A DNA stretch of 64,000 bases from Dendrophyllia cribrosa. Lineage: Eukaryota > Cnidaria > Anthozoa > Scleractinia > Dendrophylliidae. The position numbers were made by a program, and so were the translations under genes. This document shows, piece by piece, positions 1 to 11,298 of the stretch (positions are counted from its first letter, which is position 1; every line of letters begins with the position of its first letter). A model generated the notes under the pieces. The model did not search any database. It was not told where the DNA came from and saw nothing but the letters and a program-made list of their open reading frames with translations. Where the stretch lies: contig JAJLRJ010000006.1 of the NCBI GenBank assembly GCA_024195265.1, positions 26,826,270 through 26,890,269 of the forward strand, in the 5' to 3' direction.

Positions 1-268
1 TGGTCGTGAGAAAAGCGTATGTCTGTTTGGGCGATAAAACGCTGTGCCGATTGCGTGAAAGATAAGGCGTCAGATTGCACATATGGCATCTTATAGTTAG
101 TCAATGGGGTTACTATAATAACATTTTCAGCTTTTTTTTCTCGTGAGAAAGTGCCGAATCCATATATTGTTAAAAGATTTAAGGTTTTACTTTAGTATTT
201 GGTTTTTGGTATCCAAGAGAGACATTCTTTATGGTGTTTGAACAGCACTTTTTCGTGCGATTGCCCGT
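1..268. other. unassigned sequence
   Basis: No gene, RNA or clear repeat seen before the G-run at 269. Confidence 0.4.

Positions 269-302
<34 letters not shown>
269..302. repeat. poly-G run, 34 bp
   Basis: An uninterrupted run of about 34 G. It sits at the left edge of an inverted-repeat element and could fold as a G-quadruplex. Its exact length is likely to be unreliable in any assembly. Confidence 0.9.
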
Positions 303-303
<1 letters not shown>

Positions 304-690
304 ACTCAACAAAGTTTTGTACGGGGATGCTCCGCCCTGAAGTCCAAACGATTACCCTTTCATATACCGTTTTTGACAGAAAAGGTACCCCTTTCATATA
401 CCTTTCATTGAAAATGGTACCCCTTTCATGTACCTTTTATTGAAAATGGTACCCCTTTCATATAGCCTTTACGTGCGTCTGTTTGATATATTTTGAAAGG
501 CCCTTTTTATAATACTTAAATGACAGTTTTCCCTACCTTTTTTATACTTCAACTCGTGTTTTCGCTACCATTTCCTATTCTTCGTGAAATCCCGACCCTT
601 TCATATACCTCCAGTCTCAAAAAGGTACCCCTTTCGGGCGGAGCATCCCCGTATAGCCCATTATAGGGAGTACCCCCCGGGTGCGATTGT
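300..690. mobile_element. foldback/MITE-like element
   Basis: An 18-bp sequence at 320-337 (tacggggatgctccgccc) recurs as its exact reverse complement at 636-653. Both ends also carry a GGTACT/AGTACC and G/C-run context. No transposase is present. Related C/G-run plus 'ctcccat' motifs occur at 13878-15239 and 61978-62072, so this belongs to a dispersed non-autonomous family. Confidence 0.6.
352..475. repeat. 32-33-bp tandem repeat, about 3.5 units
   Basis: Units begin with GTACCCCTTTCATATACC followed by a variable TTTTATTGAAAATG-like tail. Starts are near 352, 384, 417 and 449, and a single related unit lies at 596-634. It is internal to the foldback element. Confidence 0.75.
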
Positions 691-2009
691 CGATGAATTT
701 GTCTAATAATTAGATTTACAGCTTGCACCGAAAAAGAAGTGATTACTCTCTTTTGTTTTTCAACTGAAAAGGTGTAAATCGTTTTAAGTAAGAACATTGT
801 ACTCCTATGGGCTATTTTGTGTTGAGGGAAATCATCGTGTTTTGATGGCGACTGATAGCTTTTTTTATGTTTTGCTGAGATACTTTTATGTTTTGATTGA
901 CGTGTTTGATAAGACAATCCCTAAGTCTGTGTTTTCATAAGGATAACTTTAAATTGGTATGTTGAAACAAAATGAAGACGAATTACAATTTAAAGAGACT
1001 GGTTGTCGGAAATAGCGTTTAAATGTAAGGGTTGGCGACATTGAAAAATTGTTTAAGATTGGTCTGTTAAATGTTGTTTGATGTTTGATGTTTTCTTGTA
1101 ACTTTTTCAGTTGTGGGTGGACTGAAATATCTATGTTTTCTGGTTTTTGATTAGCGGTACGTCTGTTAGTGTTAAATGGGCTAATTACGTAGTTGTCAAT
1201 TCTTGTTAAAGGGGAGATTTGACGCAGTTGTATCTTGTTATCGATATCCATGTGATTTTTTTTGGAAAGTGAAGCGGAAATTGATTTTTCTTATGTTGAG
1301 AGTTAAAAAATAAATGGTTGCATAAGTTAATGTTATAAATGGGTTATTTGCGAATACATAGTAGTTCTGACTTTTTTATTTGAAAGTCGAGAGTTTTCTA
1401 TTTCCGGTATCATGTGTTTGGTAACTATCAGGGATTAAATGGATGTTTTTGAGTTTAAGAAATCAAGTGGTTTGTATTTGATTGCTATTTGAAGTTAATT
1501 TTTGGAAAAACTGTTGATATTTTTTTGGTTTTAGGAGTGTATTGTCCGTTACGAATAAAGTTGCGTGTTTTCGAATTCTTATTCTTGTAGATTTTATCTG
1601 TGGTTGAAACCACAGAAACAATACTGAAATCCTAGATAAGAAACAATCTGTCAGGCGATGAGGTCATAGCTCTAAACGAGTTGAAAAACAACTCTACTAT
1701 AAACCCTCAAAAAGGCGGACAAAGATACAACAACAGTCATGATGAATAAGACAGAAACAATAAAAGAGGCCCAACTGCAACTCGACAGGTTGTTAAAATG
1801 CTTGCTTTGTCATTCAATTCAGAACAACAAAATTTTACTTGTATACGAATAGAACTGTAGAGAGAATTGCAGCAAACAAAAAATAGTTTGACTAAATCTG
1901 CAAAATCACGAGGTTCCTTGCATAATATTGCATAATCAAAGCGCAACTTTTATCACCGTCAATACATTCTACCATGTACCTAAATCTATTAATGGCAATG
2001 ACTCACTAT
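691..2009. other. no gene recognised
   Basis: AT-rich sequence with short open frames on both strands. None has a recognisable domain or splice context. Confidence 0.4.
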
Positions 2010-2620
2010 TCCAAAATAAACAAAAGGCAAAGTCCATACCGCCTTTTCGTTCGCGTGATCGGTAATTTAAGATCAAAAGTTCATCAAATGATAACATACC
2101 AGGCTCAAAGCCATTCATTTCATAAATTGAACTTACTAATTACTGCTTCCCTAAAGAATTGCGACAAAATTATCAACAAAAACAAAGAAACTTTAGATAA
2201 CTTAAACGGACACTTCCACTTAAAAACAAATTTGAAAGATTATTGATACCGTAGGTAACGTGAGATATCGAAACTAAATAAGAACTTTAGTACCTTTTTG
2301 GTGACGTGGCGTGAGATAATCATGGCAAGTTCATGACATCCCAATACACTAGGGAAATTAACAATAGGTCCGGGGGTGCTCCCAAAAAAATTTAGTGGCG
2401 GTATGTGACGACCTTCTTGAAATCCCAATCGGTTTTACCAATCATATCTTCAATGCCCTAATATAGCTTCTAAAAAGAAGAAACAACCAACCCCCCGGAC
2501 AAATGTTAACAAAGTTAACATTAAACCTTGGTTAACAACTTTTGTCCCTTTTTTGTATTGATTCCTAAATCTCGTTTATGCGCATGCGCATTAACGAGAT
2601 AAAAAGGACACCATATTCGC
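2010..2620. repeat. dispersed repeat, copy A
   Basis: The first part (about 2010-2215, containing cgttcgcgtgatcggtaatt) recurs in direct orientation at about 59153-59360. The second part (about 2215-2620, containing aacaataggtccgggggt) recurs at about 61665-61975. It ends in a palindrome around TGCGCATGCGCA at about 2570-2601. The later copy is split by several kb of other insertions. Confidence 0.75.
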
Positions 2621-3130
2621 ATTCAATATTACAGTCAAAACTCCTTGCATAACGATTTTCCTCGGACCGAACAAAGCGGAAAATTTAGCTTTAGAAGAAC
2701 TGTGGTCAATGATCGAACTGCGCGCCACGAGTCGGCAATGTGGTTTATCGATCTAGGTCTTTCTATAGAAAGGGGCCATAGAATTGGTCAGCATCTGTGT
2801 TGTTACCATTCTCTATTGAATCGTTTATTTTCGTAACCACTGAATAGATTTGCACTTTATTTCTCTTATCGCAACTGTCGAAAACTGAGGCTTTGTCATT
2901 GCGTGATTTTCACTGGCATTCGATCACCCATGTGCTTTGTCAAAATTACTACCTATTCCATTAAAAACCAATTAGTGATTGTGACATTAAGGACATCTAT
3001 AACAGATACCAGTGGAAATAACGCGAAAACGGAAAGATTGTTTTCTGATATATAAGTGATACAATTATCTATTAGATTATTACAATGGAATTCAATTCGT
3101 TCTATACGTGTCAAAACATTTACTGAAGGG
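2621..3130. other. no gene recognised
   Basis: Nothing identifiable; this is the left flank of the Gypsy insertion and ends in the target duplicate AAGGG (3126-3130). Confidence 0.4.
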
Positions 3131-3329
3131 CATAACGTTAAGTGAAGTCGACTACATACGAGATTATGGAGACGAACCGCCGATTTAATACATGTCAGCC
3201 ATTACAAGATCAGCGAGCACACGCGAGCACATCCGGGATAAATGTATATCTTAACATACTGCGCAAGTCCACACTTGATTTGTCACACGTGATATGCGTG
3301 ACAATGATACGCGTGACAATATCGTTACA
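3131..3329 (-). repeat. 3' LTR of Gypsy element
   Basis: 199 bp, matching 7896-8094 except for the first base and one C/T difference. Read on the minus strand it begins TGTAACG. Confidence 0.95.
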
Positions 3330-3342
3330 TCTCCCTTCGTTT
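3330..3342 (-). other. polypurine tract
   Basis: On the minus strand the bases immediately upstream of the 3' LTR read AACGAAGGGAGA. This purine-rich tract has the expected place and composition for the plus-strand primer of an LTR element. Confidence 0.7.
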
Positions 3343-3572
3343 AAATGAAATGAAAAAAAAAAAAAAAAAAAACGAACACCAATAGCCAAAGGAAGCTTTA
3401 GCAGGAACTATCTATGAAGTTCAATGTTCACTGTTGTGTAACAAACAAGCCAAAAAGGAAACTTGGGAATGGTACAGAAACTAGCTATAATGTTCACTGT
3501 TCAAAACTGGTCGATAACCGATCAATGTCCTTTCTTCATCGTTCACTGTTCAATGGCCTCTGTGAAGTCACA

Positions 3573-6524
3573 CTAGACACAGAAGTCTTTCAGATAAGCA
3601 GGTTTTCTAACAATTCTGCCACTTCTAGTCGTAATCGGAGCAGGATCAGTAGCTTCCCTTGGTTGGGCATCCGTTGGCAGACCATTGGCAGGAGGTTGTA
3701 CATCTGAAACATGAGGCATCCGTGGTGTAGGAGATACAGAAGGCAACTGCAATACAGGAGATGCCGAAGGCAACTGACATGCACCCTCAGGATGTTCCGG
3801 CGTAGACAACTTAGGTAGCACCAGCTCTTCATCATGGTTTGGTTGGTACCTCTCAGGAACCTTGTAGAGATGGGAACGGTTGCGGCGATAGAGTCGACCA
3901 TCTTCAGTGCGAACATTGTAGGAGCGTACATCTACGTGCTGATCAACTTGCGCCTTGAACCATTTCGACCGACGATTAAGGGGTCGGACCCGCACCACAT
4001 CTCCTTCTTGTAGAGGCTGTAGTACCTTGGCTCCTCTGTTGTAATACAAGGCTTGTTTCAATTTTCTCTCTTGTAACTTGTCGCCCACATCAGGCACCAA
4101 CTGTGGCTGCAGCAACTGACTAGCTATGGGTAGGGAAGTTCGGGTTCTGCGTGAGAAGAGACGTTGTGCAGGGGAGCTGTCCATCCCTTCCGATGGTGTG
4201 TTCCTAAAGTCCAGTAGCGACAACTGTGGGTCACGTCCCGCGTCAAAAGCTTTCTTTAGGATTTGCTTTGCTGTTTTAACACTATTCTCTGCCTTGCCGT
4301 TGGACTGGGGGTACCGCGGCGAGGTCCTAATGTGTTCAAACTGGTACTGCTCTGCAAACTGCTGGAACTCTCTGCAGTCAAACTGTGGTCCATTGTCTGT
4401 GGTAATTTGGTCTGGAAGCCCGTATCTAGCCAGATGGGGCTTAAGTTTATCAATAACTTCTTTAGAAGTCTTAGACGTCAGCACATCCACTTCGAAGAAG
4501 TTGGAATAACGGTCAGTGGTAACCAGGTAGTCAAGGCCGTGGAGCTCAAACAGGTCAACCGAGATGCTTTGCCAAGGCCTTGACGGTATTTCATAGCACA
4601 CTAAGGGCTCCTTCTGCTGGTCTGATTTGTAACTGTTACAGATACTGCACTTTGAGATAAACTCGGTGATTTGCTTGCTCATGTCAGGCCAGAAGAAAGC
4701 GTCTCGAGCTCTTCTAAGACATCCCTGAATGCCCAGGTGACTAGCATGAACTTTGTCGATAACGCAATCTCGCAAGGTAGGTGGAACCACAATTCGTTCA
4801 CCCTTGAATACAACTCCGTTCTGTAAAGACAACTCTTCTCTAAAAGGGAAATAGTTCTGCAACTTGGGGGGCACATTTGTCTTGCTATCTGGCCAGCCTT
4901 GTTTGATTATAGTGGCTAATGCACTCAGATCAGCGTCCAGCTCAGTTTCAGACTTGATGTCACATAGGGTCGTTTGTCGAATGGGCACAAATTCAGCCAT
5001 GTTCACATACTCAGTCTCGATCTCTGTTGGTGATCTTTCATCAGCAACATTCCACACATCTTCCTTGGTGTCTTCCTCTTGCTTGACCAGTGGGAGATAC
5101 GCCCGACTAAGGGGATCTGCGATGTACATCTCGATGCCCTTTCTGTAGGTGACTTCGGGGTAAAATTTCTGAAGACGTAACAACATCCTCTGCAGACGCT
5201 TAGGTGCACTCAGCAAACCCTTCTTCATAATAGATTCCGGAGGTTTTTGGTCAGTATCAACGAAGACCTTTCTACCATAAACGTAACTCTCAAACCGTTC
5301 CACACCGAAGACAATAGACAGCAACTCTTTCTCTATCTGAGCATAGTTAGTCTCAGCTGGAGTTAGGGCCCTGAACGCGTACGCGATGGGGTGTCCATCC
5401 TGTAATAGACATGCTCCAAGACCGCTCATGGAGGCATCACATTGCAGTACTGTCTTCTTTTGTGGATCAAAAAACTTGAGTACTGGCGCTTGCGTTAGAA
5501 CCCGCTTTACATCCTCCAGGCACTTTCCATGGACTTCTTCCTCCCAAAGAAACTCATTATCTTTCTTCACAAGATCTCGAAGGGGCTTAGCCACATCTGC
5601 CAGGTTTGGTGCAAACTTCTGTACATAGTTCACCATTCCTAGAATTCTCTGGACACCATGCTTGTCAGTGGGGGGTGGCATTTCGTTGATGGACTTCAGT
5701 TTGTCTGGATCCACTCCAAGACCCTCTGATGATATCACATGACCCATGTAGGTCACTTGCTTTTGTCTGAACTGCATCTTATCAGCATTCAGCTTGATGC
5801 CCTTCTGCTGGCACCGGTTGAACACCTCCTTCAGGTGACGATCATGATCCCTATAAGCTTCTTCATCTGTGTCTCCCGATCCAAACACCAGTATGTCATC
5901 AGCAATGGCCTTCTGGCCGGGTAGACCTTCAAGAGCGATATCAATTCTCCTCTGAAACTCCTCTGGAGCAGGAGAAAGTCCAAATGGCATTCGAAGCCAC
6001 CGGTATCTACCCCATGGTGTTCCAAAGGTGGTCGCATAGCTGCTTGGCTCATCTAGTTGTATGTGCCAAAACCCGTTTTTCGCATCAAGCACTGTAAACA
6101 CACGGGCCTTGGATAGCAGTGGGAGCACGTCATCTATTGTGGGCAAGGGGTATTGATTCCTGTGTAGGGCCTCATTCAGTGGTTTGGGATCAATACACAG
6201 TCTTACTTTGCCATTTTTCTTTGTTGTGACCACTACTGCTGAGATCCACTCAGTAGGTGTATCGACCTTCAGGATCATTCCAATGTTTGACAGTCTGTCC
6301 AACTCTTGTTTTAAAGGCTCTTTAAGGGCAATTGGCACCCTCCGAGTGGGTAGCTGAACTGGATGGACATTCCTGTCAATTTCCAGGTGTAGTTGGCCTT
6401 CAAGTTTGCCTTCCCCAGAGAACACATCTTTGTACAGCGAAATGTAGTCTTCTTTCTTGAGATTGACAGGGTCTTCATCATTTGAATCCACAGCAAGGAT
6501 GTTTTGTTCATTGATTGTTAGCAA
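3573..6524 (-). CDS. pol: Gypsy Pol polyprotein (RT, RNase H, integrase)
   Basis: A 983-residue frame carrying the enzymes of retrotransposition. Roughly residues 60-240 are reverse transcriptase, with TVLDAKNGFWHIQ and an active site reading AIADDILVFG (IADD rather than the usual YVDD). RNase H follows with VLQCDASMSGLGACLLQDG. A zinc-binding H2C2 domain (HASHLGIQG ... CSICNSYK) leads into an integrase core with TTDNGPQF and an E in NGKAENSV. The frame is open upstream of the first Met and would start in the protease region near 6600. Gag-Pro ends one frame away at 6595, so a +1 shift or an indel separates the two. The DDE and RT catalytic residues look intact. The C-terminal tail is Pro-rich and no chromodomain is evident. 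Confidence 0.93.
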   Translation of the reverse strand: MLTINEQNILAVDSNDEDPVNLKKEDYISLYKDVFSGEGKLEGQLHLEIDRNVHPVQLPTRRVPIALKEPLKQELDRLSNIGMILKVDTPTEWISAVVVTTKKNGKVRLCIDPKPLNEALHRNQYPLPTIDDVLPLLSKARVFTVLDAKNGFWHIQLDEPSSYATTFGTPWGRYRWLRMPFGLSPAPEEFQRRIDIALEGLPGQKAIADDILVFGSGDTDEEAYRDHDRHLKEVFNRCQQKGIKLNADKMQFRQKQVTYMGHVISSEGLGVDPDKLKSINEMPPPTDKHGVQRILGMVNYVQKFAPNLADVAKPLRDLVKKDNEFLWEEEVHGKCLEDVKRVLTQAPVLKFFDPQKKTVLQCDASMSGLGACLLQDGHPIAYAFRALTPAETNYAQIEKELLSIVFGVERFESYVYGRKVFVDTDQKPPESIMKKGLLSAPKRLQRMLLRLQKFYPEVTYRKGIEMYIADPLSRAYLPLVKQEEDTKEDVWNVADERSPTEIETEYVNMAEFVPIRQTTLCDIKSETELDADLSALATIIKQGWPDSKTNVPPKLQNYFPFREELSLQNGVVFKGERIVVPPTLRDCVIDKVHASHLGIQGCLRRARDAFFWPDMSKQITEFISKCSICNSYKSDQQKEPLVCYEIPSRPWQSISVDLFELHGLDYLVTTDRYSNFFEVDVLTSKTSKEVIDKLKPHLARYGLPDQITTDNGPQFDCREFQQFAEQYQFEHIRTSPRYPQSNGKAENSVKTAKQILKKAFDAGRDPQLSLLDFRNTPSEGMDSSPAQRLFSRRTRTSLPIASQLLQPQLVPDVGDKLQERKLKQALYYNRGAKVLQPLQEGDVVRVRPLNRRSKWFKAQVDQHVDVRSYNVRTEDGRLYRRNRSHLYKVPERYQPNHDEELVLPKLSTPEHPEGACQLPSASPVLQLPSVSPTPRMPHVSDVQPPANGLPTDAQPREATDPAPITTRSGRIVRKPAYLKDFCV

Positions 6525-6594
6525 TTGAAGGTGTTTGCTGGCCCTTAAACCCAGGATAGACTTGCATGGACTTACTCCACCAACAATGTGGAAT

Positions 6595-7656
6595 TCAATA
6601 CTTCTTATTGTTCTTTGGGTTTGTCACCCGGAAGCGTTTCTCGCCCAGCGGTTTAACTTCAGACTGGTTGTACATTACCAGAGTCACAGATGTTTTGTCC
6701 AAGTCTTTTAGGCAGCCTATCCCACAGCGTCTCACCACTGTCTTAACCGACATGAGATTTACAGTTGAGCCGCTGTCAAGCTGGAACTTCTCCTCCCCAC
6801 CGTTGACAAGAAGGGTGGCAAAGATTTTGCTCGCGTGATTGCTGGGGGCTAGTGCATTGACTTGCTCTTTCACGTCAATCTCTGCTACATATTCGTCATC
6901 ATCGGATTCAAAATCCATAGAAAGCACCTTTTTCTTTGATTCTCTGCAACAGACTGCAAAGTGGTTTGGGAGGCCGCACTTCTTGCAAGTGGTTCCCCAA
7001 GCTGGACAGTTCTTCTTGGCGAAGGGATGCTGCCTAGCGCAAAATTTGCATGTCATTCTGGACTCTCGTGATTCAGTGCGGGGCCTGTTGTCCGATACTC
7101 CAGCCTTCTTTTTGCCTGCCAGTTTCATTTTTTCCTCCTTTACGAGACGGACATCCTCCTGATTCATAGTCTTCAGTTGCCGTGCTGAGGTCTCTGAAGA
7201 TCTACAAATGTCAATACATTGACTCAAGGTGAGTTTGCCTGCTTGTAGTAGTTTCTTTCGAGCTGAATTGTCATTAATGCCAACCACTATTCTATCACGG
7301 ATTAGTGAGTCTGCTAGTGTCCCATAATTGCAGGTCTTGGCTAATTTACGTAGAGCAGTAACATGGGCATCCACAGACTCATTAGACTCCTGATCCCTTC
7401 GGTTGAAGACATATCTTTCGTAGGTTTCATTGCATTCCCCAATGCAGTATTTTTCCATCTTCTCAAGTATCACGTCTGGCTCTTTAGGCTGGTCTTCGGA
7501 CTCAAACTCCATTGAGTCAATAACATCTAGCGCATCCGACCCGATGCAGGTGAGCAGGGTGGCCGTCCTTCGTTGCTTGTTCCTATCCGGATTTTCCGGG
7601 TCCTTGAGTTGAGCACCGATTTCGTAGTTCGACCACGCTCGACTGAATCGTTGCAA
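6595..7656 (-). CDS. gag: Gypsy Gag with zinc knuckles, plus protease start
   Basis: A 353-residue frame. The N-terminal part is helical, Mag/SURL-type capsid sequence. Residues about 200-240 carry paired cysteine knuckles (CKFCARQHPFAKKNC, then CKKCGLPNHFAVCC), the nucleic-acid-binding nucleocapsid. Near the C-terminus FQLDSGSTVNLMS is the D-S/T-G active site of an aspartic protease, whose second half lies in the +1 frame leading into pol. The true N-terminus is probably upstream: a Met at 7805 opens a short frame that must change frame near 7690 to join this one. That would be a second break in the copy. Confidence 0.9.
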   Translation of the reverse strand: MQRFSRAWSNYEIGAQLKDPENPDRNKQRRTATLLTCIGSDALDVIDSMEFESEDQPKEPDVILEKMEKYCIGECNETYERYVFNRRDQESNESVDAHVTALRKLAKTCNYGTLADSLIRDRIVVGINDNSARKKLLQAGKLTLSQCIDICRSSETSARQLKTMNQEDVRLVKEEKMKLAGKKKAGVSDNRPRTESRESRMTCKFCARQHPFAKKNCPAWGTTCKKCGLPNHFAVCCRESKKKVLSMDFESDDDEYVAEIDVKEQVNALAPSNHASKIFATLLVNGGEEKFQLDSGSTVNLMSVKTVVRRCGIGCLKDLDKTSVTLVMYNQSEVKPLGEKRFRVTNPKNNKKY

Positions 7657-7882
7657 TTTAACAGGAAGATTTCCGCCGCTTAAATCTAACTTTTCTGGTA
7701 GGGTATATTCACTGGAACTGTAATCACAGTATGATGTGTAGTCGATGAATTCGGAGCCGAACCGCCACCGCTTTCGCCAGTGTTGTCGCTCGGGGTTGTC
7801 GGCATATTGGAGCGATTATATTGGGGAAAGTACTCACAATTGTCTTCGACGGAGGCTACGAGCTGTAGTTGACGCCCAGTTT

Positions 7883-7895
7883 ACTTCTGACACCA
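7883..7895 (-). other. primer binding site
   Basis: Minus-strand TGGTGTCAGAAGT directly abuts the 5' LTR. It begins with the expected TGG and is complementary to a CCA-tailed tRNA 3' end; the sequence fits a tRNA-Leu acceptor (established pattern, recalled and not searched). Confidence 0.75.
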
Positions 7896-8094
7896 TATAA
7901 CGTTAAGTGAAGTCGACTACATACGAGATTATGGAGACGAACCGCCGATTTAATACATGTCAGTCATTACAAGATCAGCGAGCACACGCGAGCACATCCG
8001 GGATAAATGTATATCTTAACATACTGCGCAAGTCCACACTTGATTTGTCACACGTGATATGCGTGACAATGATACGCGTGACAATATCGTTACA
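7896..8094 (-). repeat. 5' LTR of Gypsy element
   Basis: 199 bp, about 99% identical to 3131-3329, followed by target duplicate AAGGG (8095-8099). The promoter for the minus-strand transcript should lie here; no clear TATA box was picked out. Confidence 0.95.
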
Positions 8095-8099
8095 AAGGG

Positions 8100-8730
8100 T
8101 GATGCTTGCAGTTGTTTCTCGCGATGAATTTGCCTATAAAGAGCTGTAAACCCTGCGCAGCTTTTTCTCGACAGCGACACTGAGCTTACTTTACCATTTT
8201 GTAAACAAGGCCAGACACACCACAAATGAACCTAGCACTGCTAAATGCACTGGTATTCTGAATTTCATTTTTACCGAAAGGCAATCAGCATTAAAAAACA
8301 AAAAGAAAAAACTCACGAGATAATAATGCCTTTTGTCGCAACATTTCACCCACGACTGAAAACCTTAAACAAATACTGATGCAAAAAATGGAGTTTCAAT
8401 CAAAACCAACCATTCCTGAAAACTATTTACAAAACGCCGCCTATAATATCATACAAGAGACGTAAATCACTTAACGACATCCTCATAAGAGCCAAACTTT
8501 GAAAGCTAATATAAATGCATCGCAACCGTAAAACCACATAGCGGAGTCAGTGTAAGCCTGTCATGAACCTCATTTCGATCTCAGAGAAACCAGAAAATTA
8601 ACCGCTAGGACGGGTGTCCTGTTCACCCGCTCCACACCCAATATTTTCAGCGTCCTATTTTTATCCATTCAGCTTATACTATAAACAAAGTATGTAATTT
8701 CATATCTTTCGCTTGTTATATATTCAACAC
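8100..8730. other. no gene recognised
   Basis: Nothing identifiable between the Gypsy element and the first GAGTTAA-type MITE. Confidence 0.4.
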
Positions 8731-8961
8731 ACAGTATTTTTCAAAGAGTTAAATTAACTCCTTGCACTGGAGTTAATTTCAACTCCAAAAAAGAGTTATT
8801 TCCGCCCTAAAAGCAGTTACCTTGCTGTATAGTAGAGTTAAATTAACTCCATTAGATTCGGAGTTAAATTTGGAGTTAAAATGACCCCCAAAAAGGGATT
8901 ATTTTGTACCTAAAATGTTTACTCCACTATTGGAGTTAAAATAACTCTTTGAAATTGCAGT
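8731..8961. mobile_element. GAGTTAA-rich MITE, copy 1
   Basis: Ends read CACAGTATTTTTCAAAGAGTTA on the left and, in reverse complement, CACTGCAATTTCAAAGAGTTA on the right. The body is a series of GGAGTTAAATTAACTCC-like palindromes. A second copy in the same orientation lies at about 11299-11553, sharing the internal string aaaagcagttaccttgctg. Confidence 0.7.
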
Positions 8962-10888
8962 GTATATACTAAATATACTAACTAAAATAATTTTCTCTTG
9001 TAGATAAAAAATATTACTCGTCATTAAACGGCGAGGATGTATGCAGGTCAATTATAAATTATTTTACTTGATTTTAATTGTGTAAAAGGTCTGAATGAAT
9101 TAATTAAGTCAGTTTTTTTTTTGCGTTACATGATTGCATGACATTCTCGCGTAGCACTGGGGCTGGCATTTGAAATCTTAGCGCATGCTCTTTCTGTGCC
9201 CTCTTTTGAACGATTCTGTACCAGTGGACATCGTTCGACTGAGCTGAGCAAATTGGGTAGATTCACGAAATCTGAGGCCGAATGATGGCGAGAAATTTAG
9301 TTTCCACTGTTTGCAAAGTGTCTGGGACATCATTAAGTCCAGGAAGACTCAATTGGGCGCTTTTTGCTCAACGAACCGAGCTTAAAGCTTGAACGAGTGA
9401 CCATCGATGTCACGTCGGTGTGTGCTTAACGACTTTGCCCAACTTTGCAAGCCGTGAAGAGTCTTGAGCGAGGAAACAAGTATATTTTTGTGAGTTTGGG
9501 CATGTAAAGAAATGGTCAGCAAAGTCTTGTGTTTGGATTTGTTCCCCACTGGAGACTTATAAAATGGTTTTATTACAGGAGATCGTTATGCTTCCGCGCG
9601 CCAATTTCACCTGTGATACCCAGAATGCATAGCGAGCACACCGAGGTTAGCTAATATTTAACCAAGTGCATTGTTCTGTTTGCAGATGTGCATGAAGCCA
9701 GCTAGCTGAACCATGCATGGAGAAGAAATGAGAACAGTACTACGATCGATCGCAGAAAGGTAACTCTTGACTTCAATTCCAGCTGCATCTTGCTGTGTTA
9801 ATTTGCTACAAAAGTCATTTTCAATTATATTTCCAACAATTTGTACCTTGCAGCGTGAAATCAATATCAAAACCACCAGAGTGTTGTTAAATCGAACTGG
9901 AACCAGACAACCTCAGAAGAACACGTATTATATATTGCTTGAATTGTGAGTAGAAACATGATATGCTTGTGATTGTTACATGTAGTTTCGTTTTTAAGGT
10001 ATTCAATATTGACTATTGACTGTGATTTGCTTGCATAACTTGTGTCATTTCTCGACCTTTCAATTCTGCTAAAGGTTCGTTGTACCTGAAGCAGGCTACA
10101 ACAGATCCAGTGATATAATTGCTTTAATCACAATTCTCGTAACGATTCGACTACATCAATATATCAGTTCTAGTTCGACTTGTCGCAGTTGCATACACAC
10201 ACGTGTCCTTTTAGTTAGTAACTTCATCAGTCTTATATTATATAATCCTGTCATATACATGTAATAATCACAACACAGTGATCACAGTGGGTCATTATCA
10301 CATTATATTTTGTGATATTCCGATTTACTTAGCTGATTTTCAAAAAAGTTCACACAATACAGTTTTATTCAGTGGCACGTTTAATGGTTTCCTGCCTTTC
10401 TGTGCCTTTAAATTTATCATTTTGTGCCCCAAAAAGTTTTAGTCATTGGAAGTTGCGTGCTTGCTTGCTTAAGCCCTTCAAATGTACTTCACGTTCTTGA
10501 TGTTCTTTATGTATCTGTTTTATTTTGCCAGAATGTACCTGTTTTATTTTGCCAGAATTATCAACACATTCTTAAAATAACTCAGCCTGACAGGGTTTTT
10601 CATTACTGATCTGACGAGAGCTGATGAGCTGTATATTACTTTTGTTGTTCATGGATACTAAATCTAATTTTTCGTTCTTTTTTTTTATAGGTATTTCTAG
10701 CAAGAAAGTGGTTTCACTGTATAACACTTGTATTAGGTAAAGCTAAAGTAAATTCTACAACCATTAGTGGACTTTAACCCTGAAATTTGGTTTCCAATTG
10801 ATCGATGAGCAGAAGCACAAGAAACCTTGTGCATAAACCAGCCTGAGTTGTGTACAGCACAGGGCTGATTTATTCGAATAAGTACCCT
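8962..10888. other. no gene recognised
   Basis: Short open frames only. No domain, no clear splice-bounded exon and no strong repeat was identified. Confidence 0.4.
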
Positions 10889-11127
10889 GGGCCGGGTTGT
10901 TCAAAACACGATTAAGCTAACCCAGGATTAGCGTCAATTTTGAATCCAGTTACACAACTGAACAAATGAAAATTTTCCAATCTTTTCTGCCCTTCAGTTT
11001 TGACTTAAACTTGTCTTCACTAATAGCTATAAATGACCTTTTGAAAACATTTTTAAACAGAGAAATGAAATCCTCGGTTAACTTTTAATCCAGGATTGGC
11101 GTTAATCGGCTTTCGAACAACCGGGCC
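10889..11127. mobile_element. GGGCCGG-TIR MITE
   Basis: The left end GGGCCGGGTTGTTC is matched by the inverted right end GAACAACCGGGCCC, 239 bp in total. Subterminal inverted similarity continues (aggattagcg / ggattggcg). It has no coding capacity. Confidence 0.7.
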
Positions 11128-11298
11128 CTGGGCGCTTATTTAATTTTCAAGGGTGTAGCATCATATTACAACAATTACAAACTTTTTGTGGCTAAACAAG
11201 CATTTTACACTGTGTATTGAACTGTAATAAAGCATTTTTCACTGACAGAGCATCTCTTTGTTTTCTTTTGTTTCAAAATTAAAATCGATGTATATACA

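Larger units (their letters stand above)
3131..8094 (-). mobile_element. Gypsy (Metaviridae) LTR retrotransposon, near complete
   Basis: A 4,964-bp element bounded by 199-bp LTRs that differ at only about two positions, and by the 5-bp duplication AAGGG (3126-3130 and 8095-8099). On the minus strand the order is 5' LTR, tRNA-type primer site, gag with CCHC knuckles, protease, RT, RNase H, integrase, polypurine tract, 3' LTR. Domain order and sequence style resemble the Mag/SURL group (inference). Near-identical LTRs imply a recent insertion. Two apparent frame changes in gag/pro argue that this copy may not be active. Confidence 0.95.

Noticed and set aside
549..917. 122-codon minus-strand frame
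   Set aside because: Lies across a foldback repeat, no domain, overlaps low-complexity sequence.
1974..2246. 90-codon plus-strand frame
   Set aside because: Falls in a dispersed repeat whose other copy (59153-59360) does not keep the frame.
10600..10640. CTGATGAG-like string as a hammerhead ribozyme
   Set aside because: Only the string 'gctgatgagc' is present; no GAAA partner or closing stems in reach.
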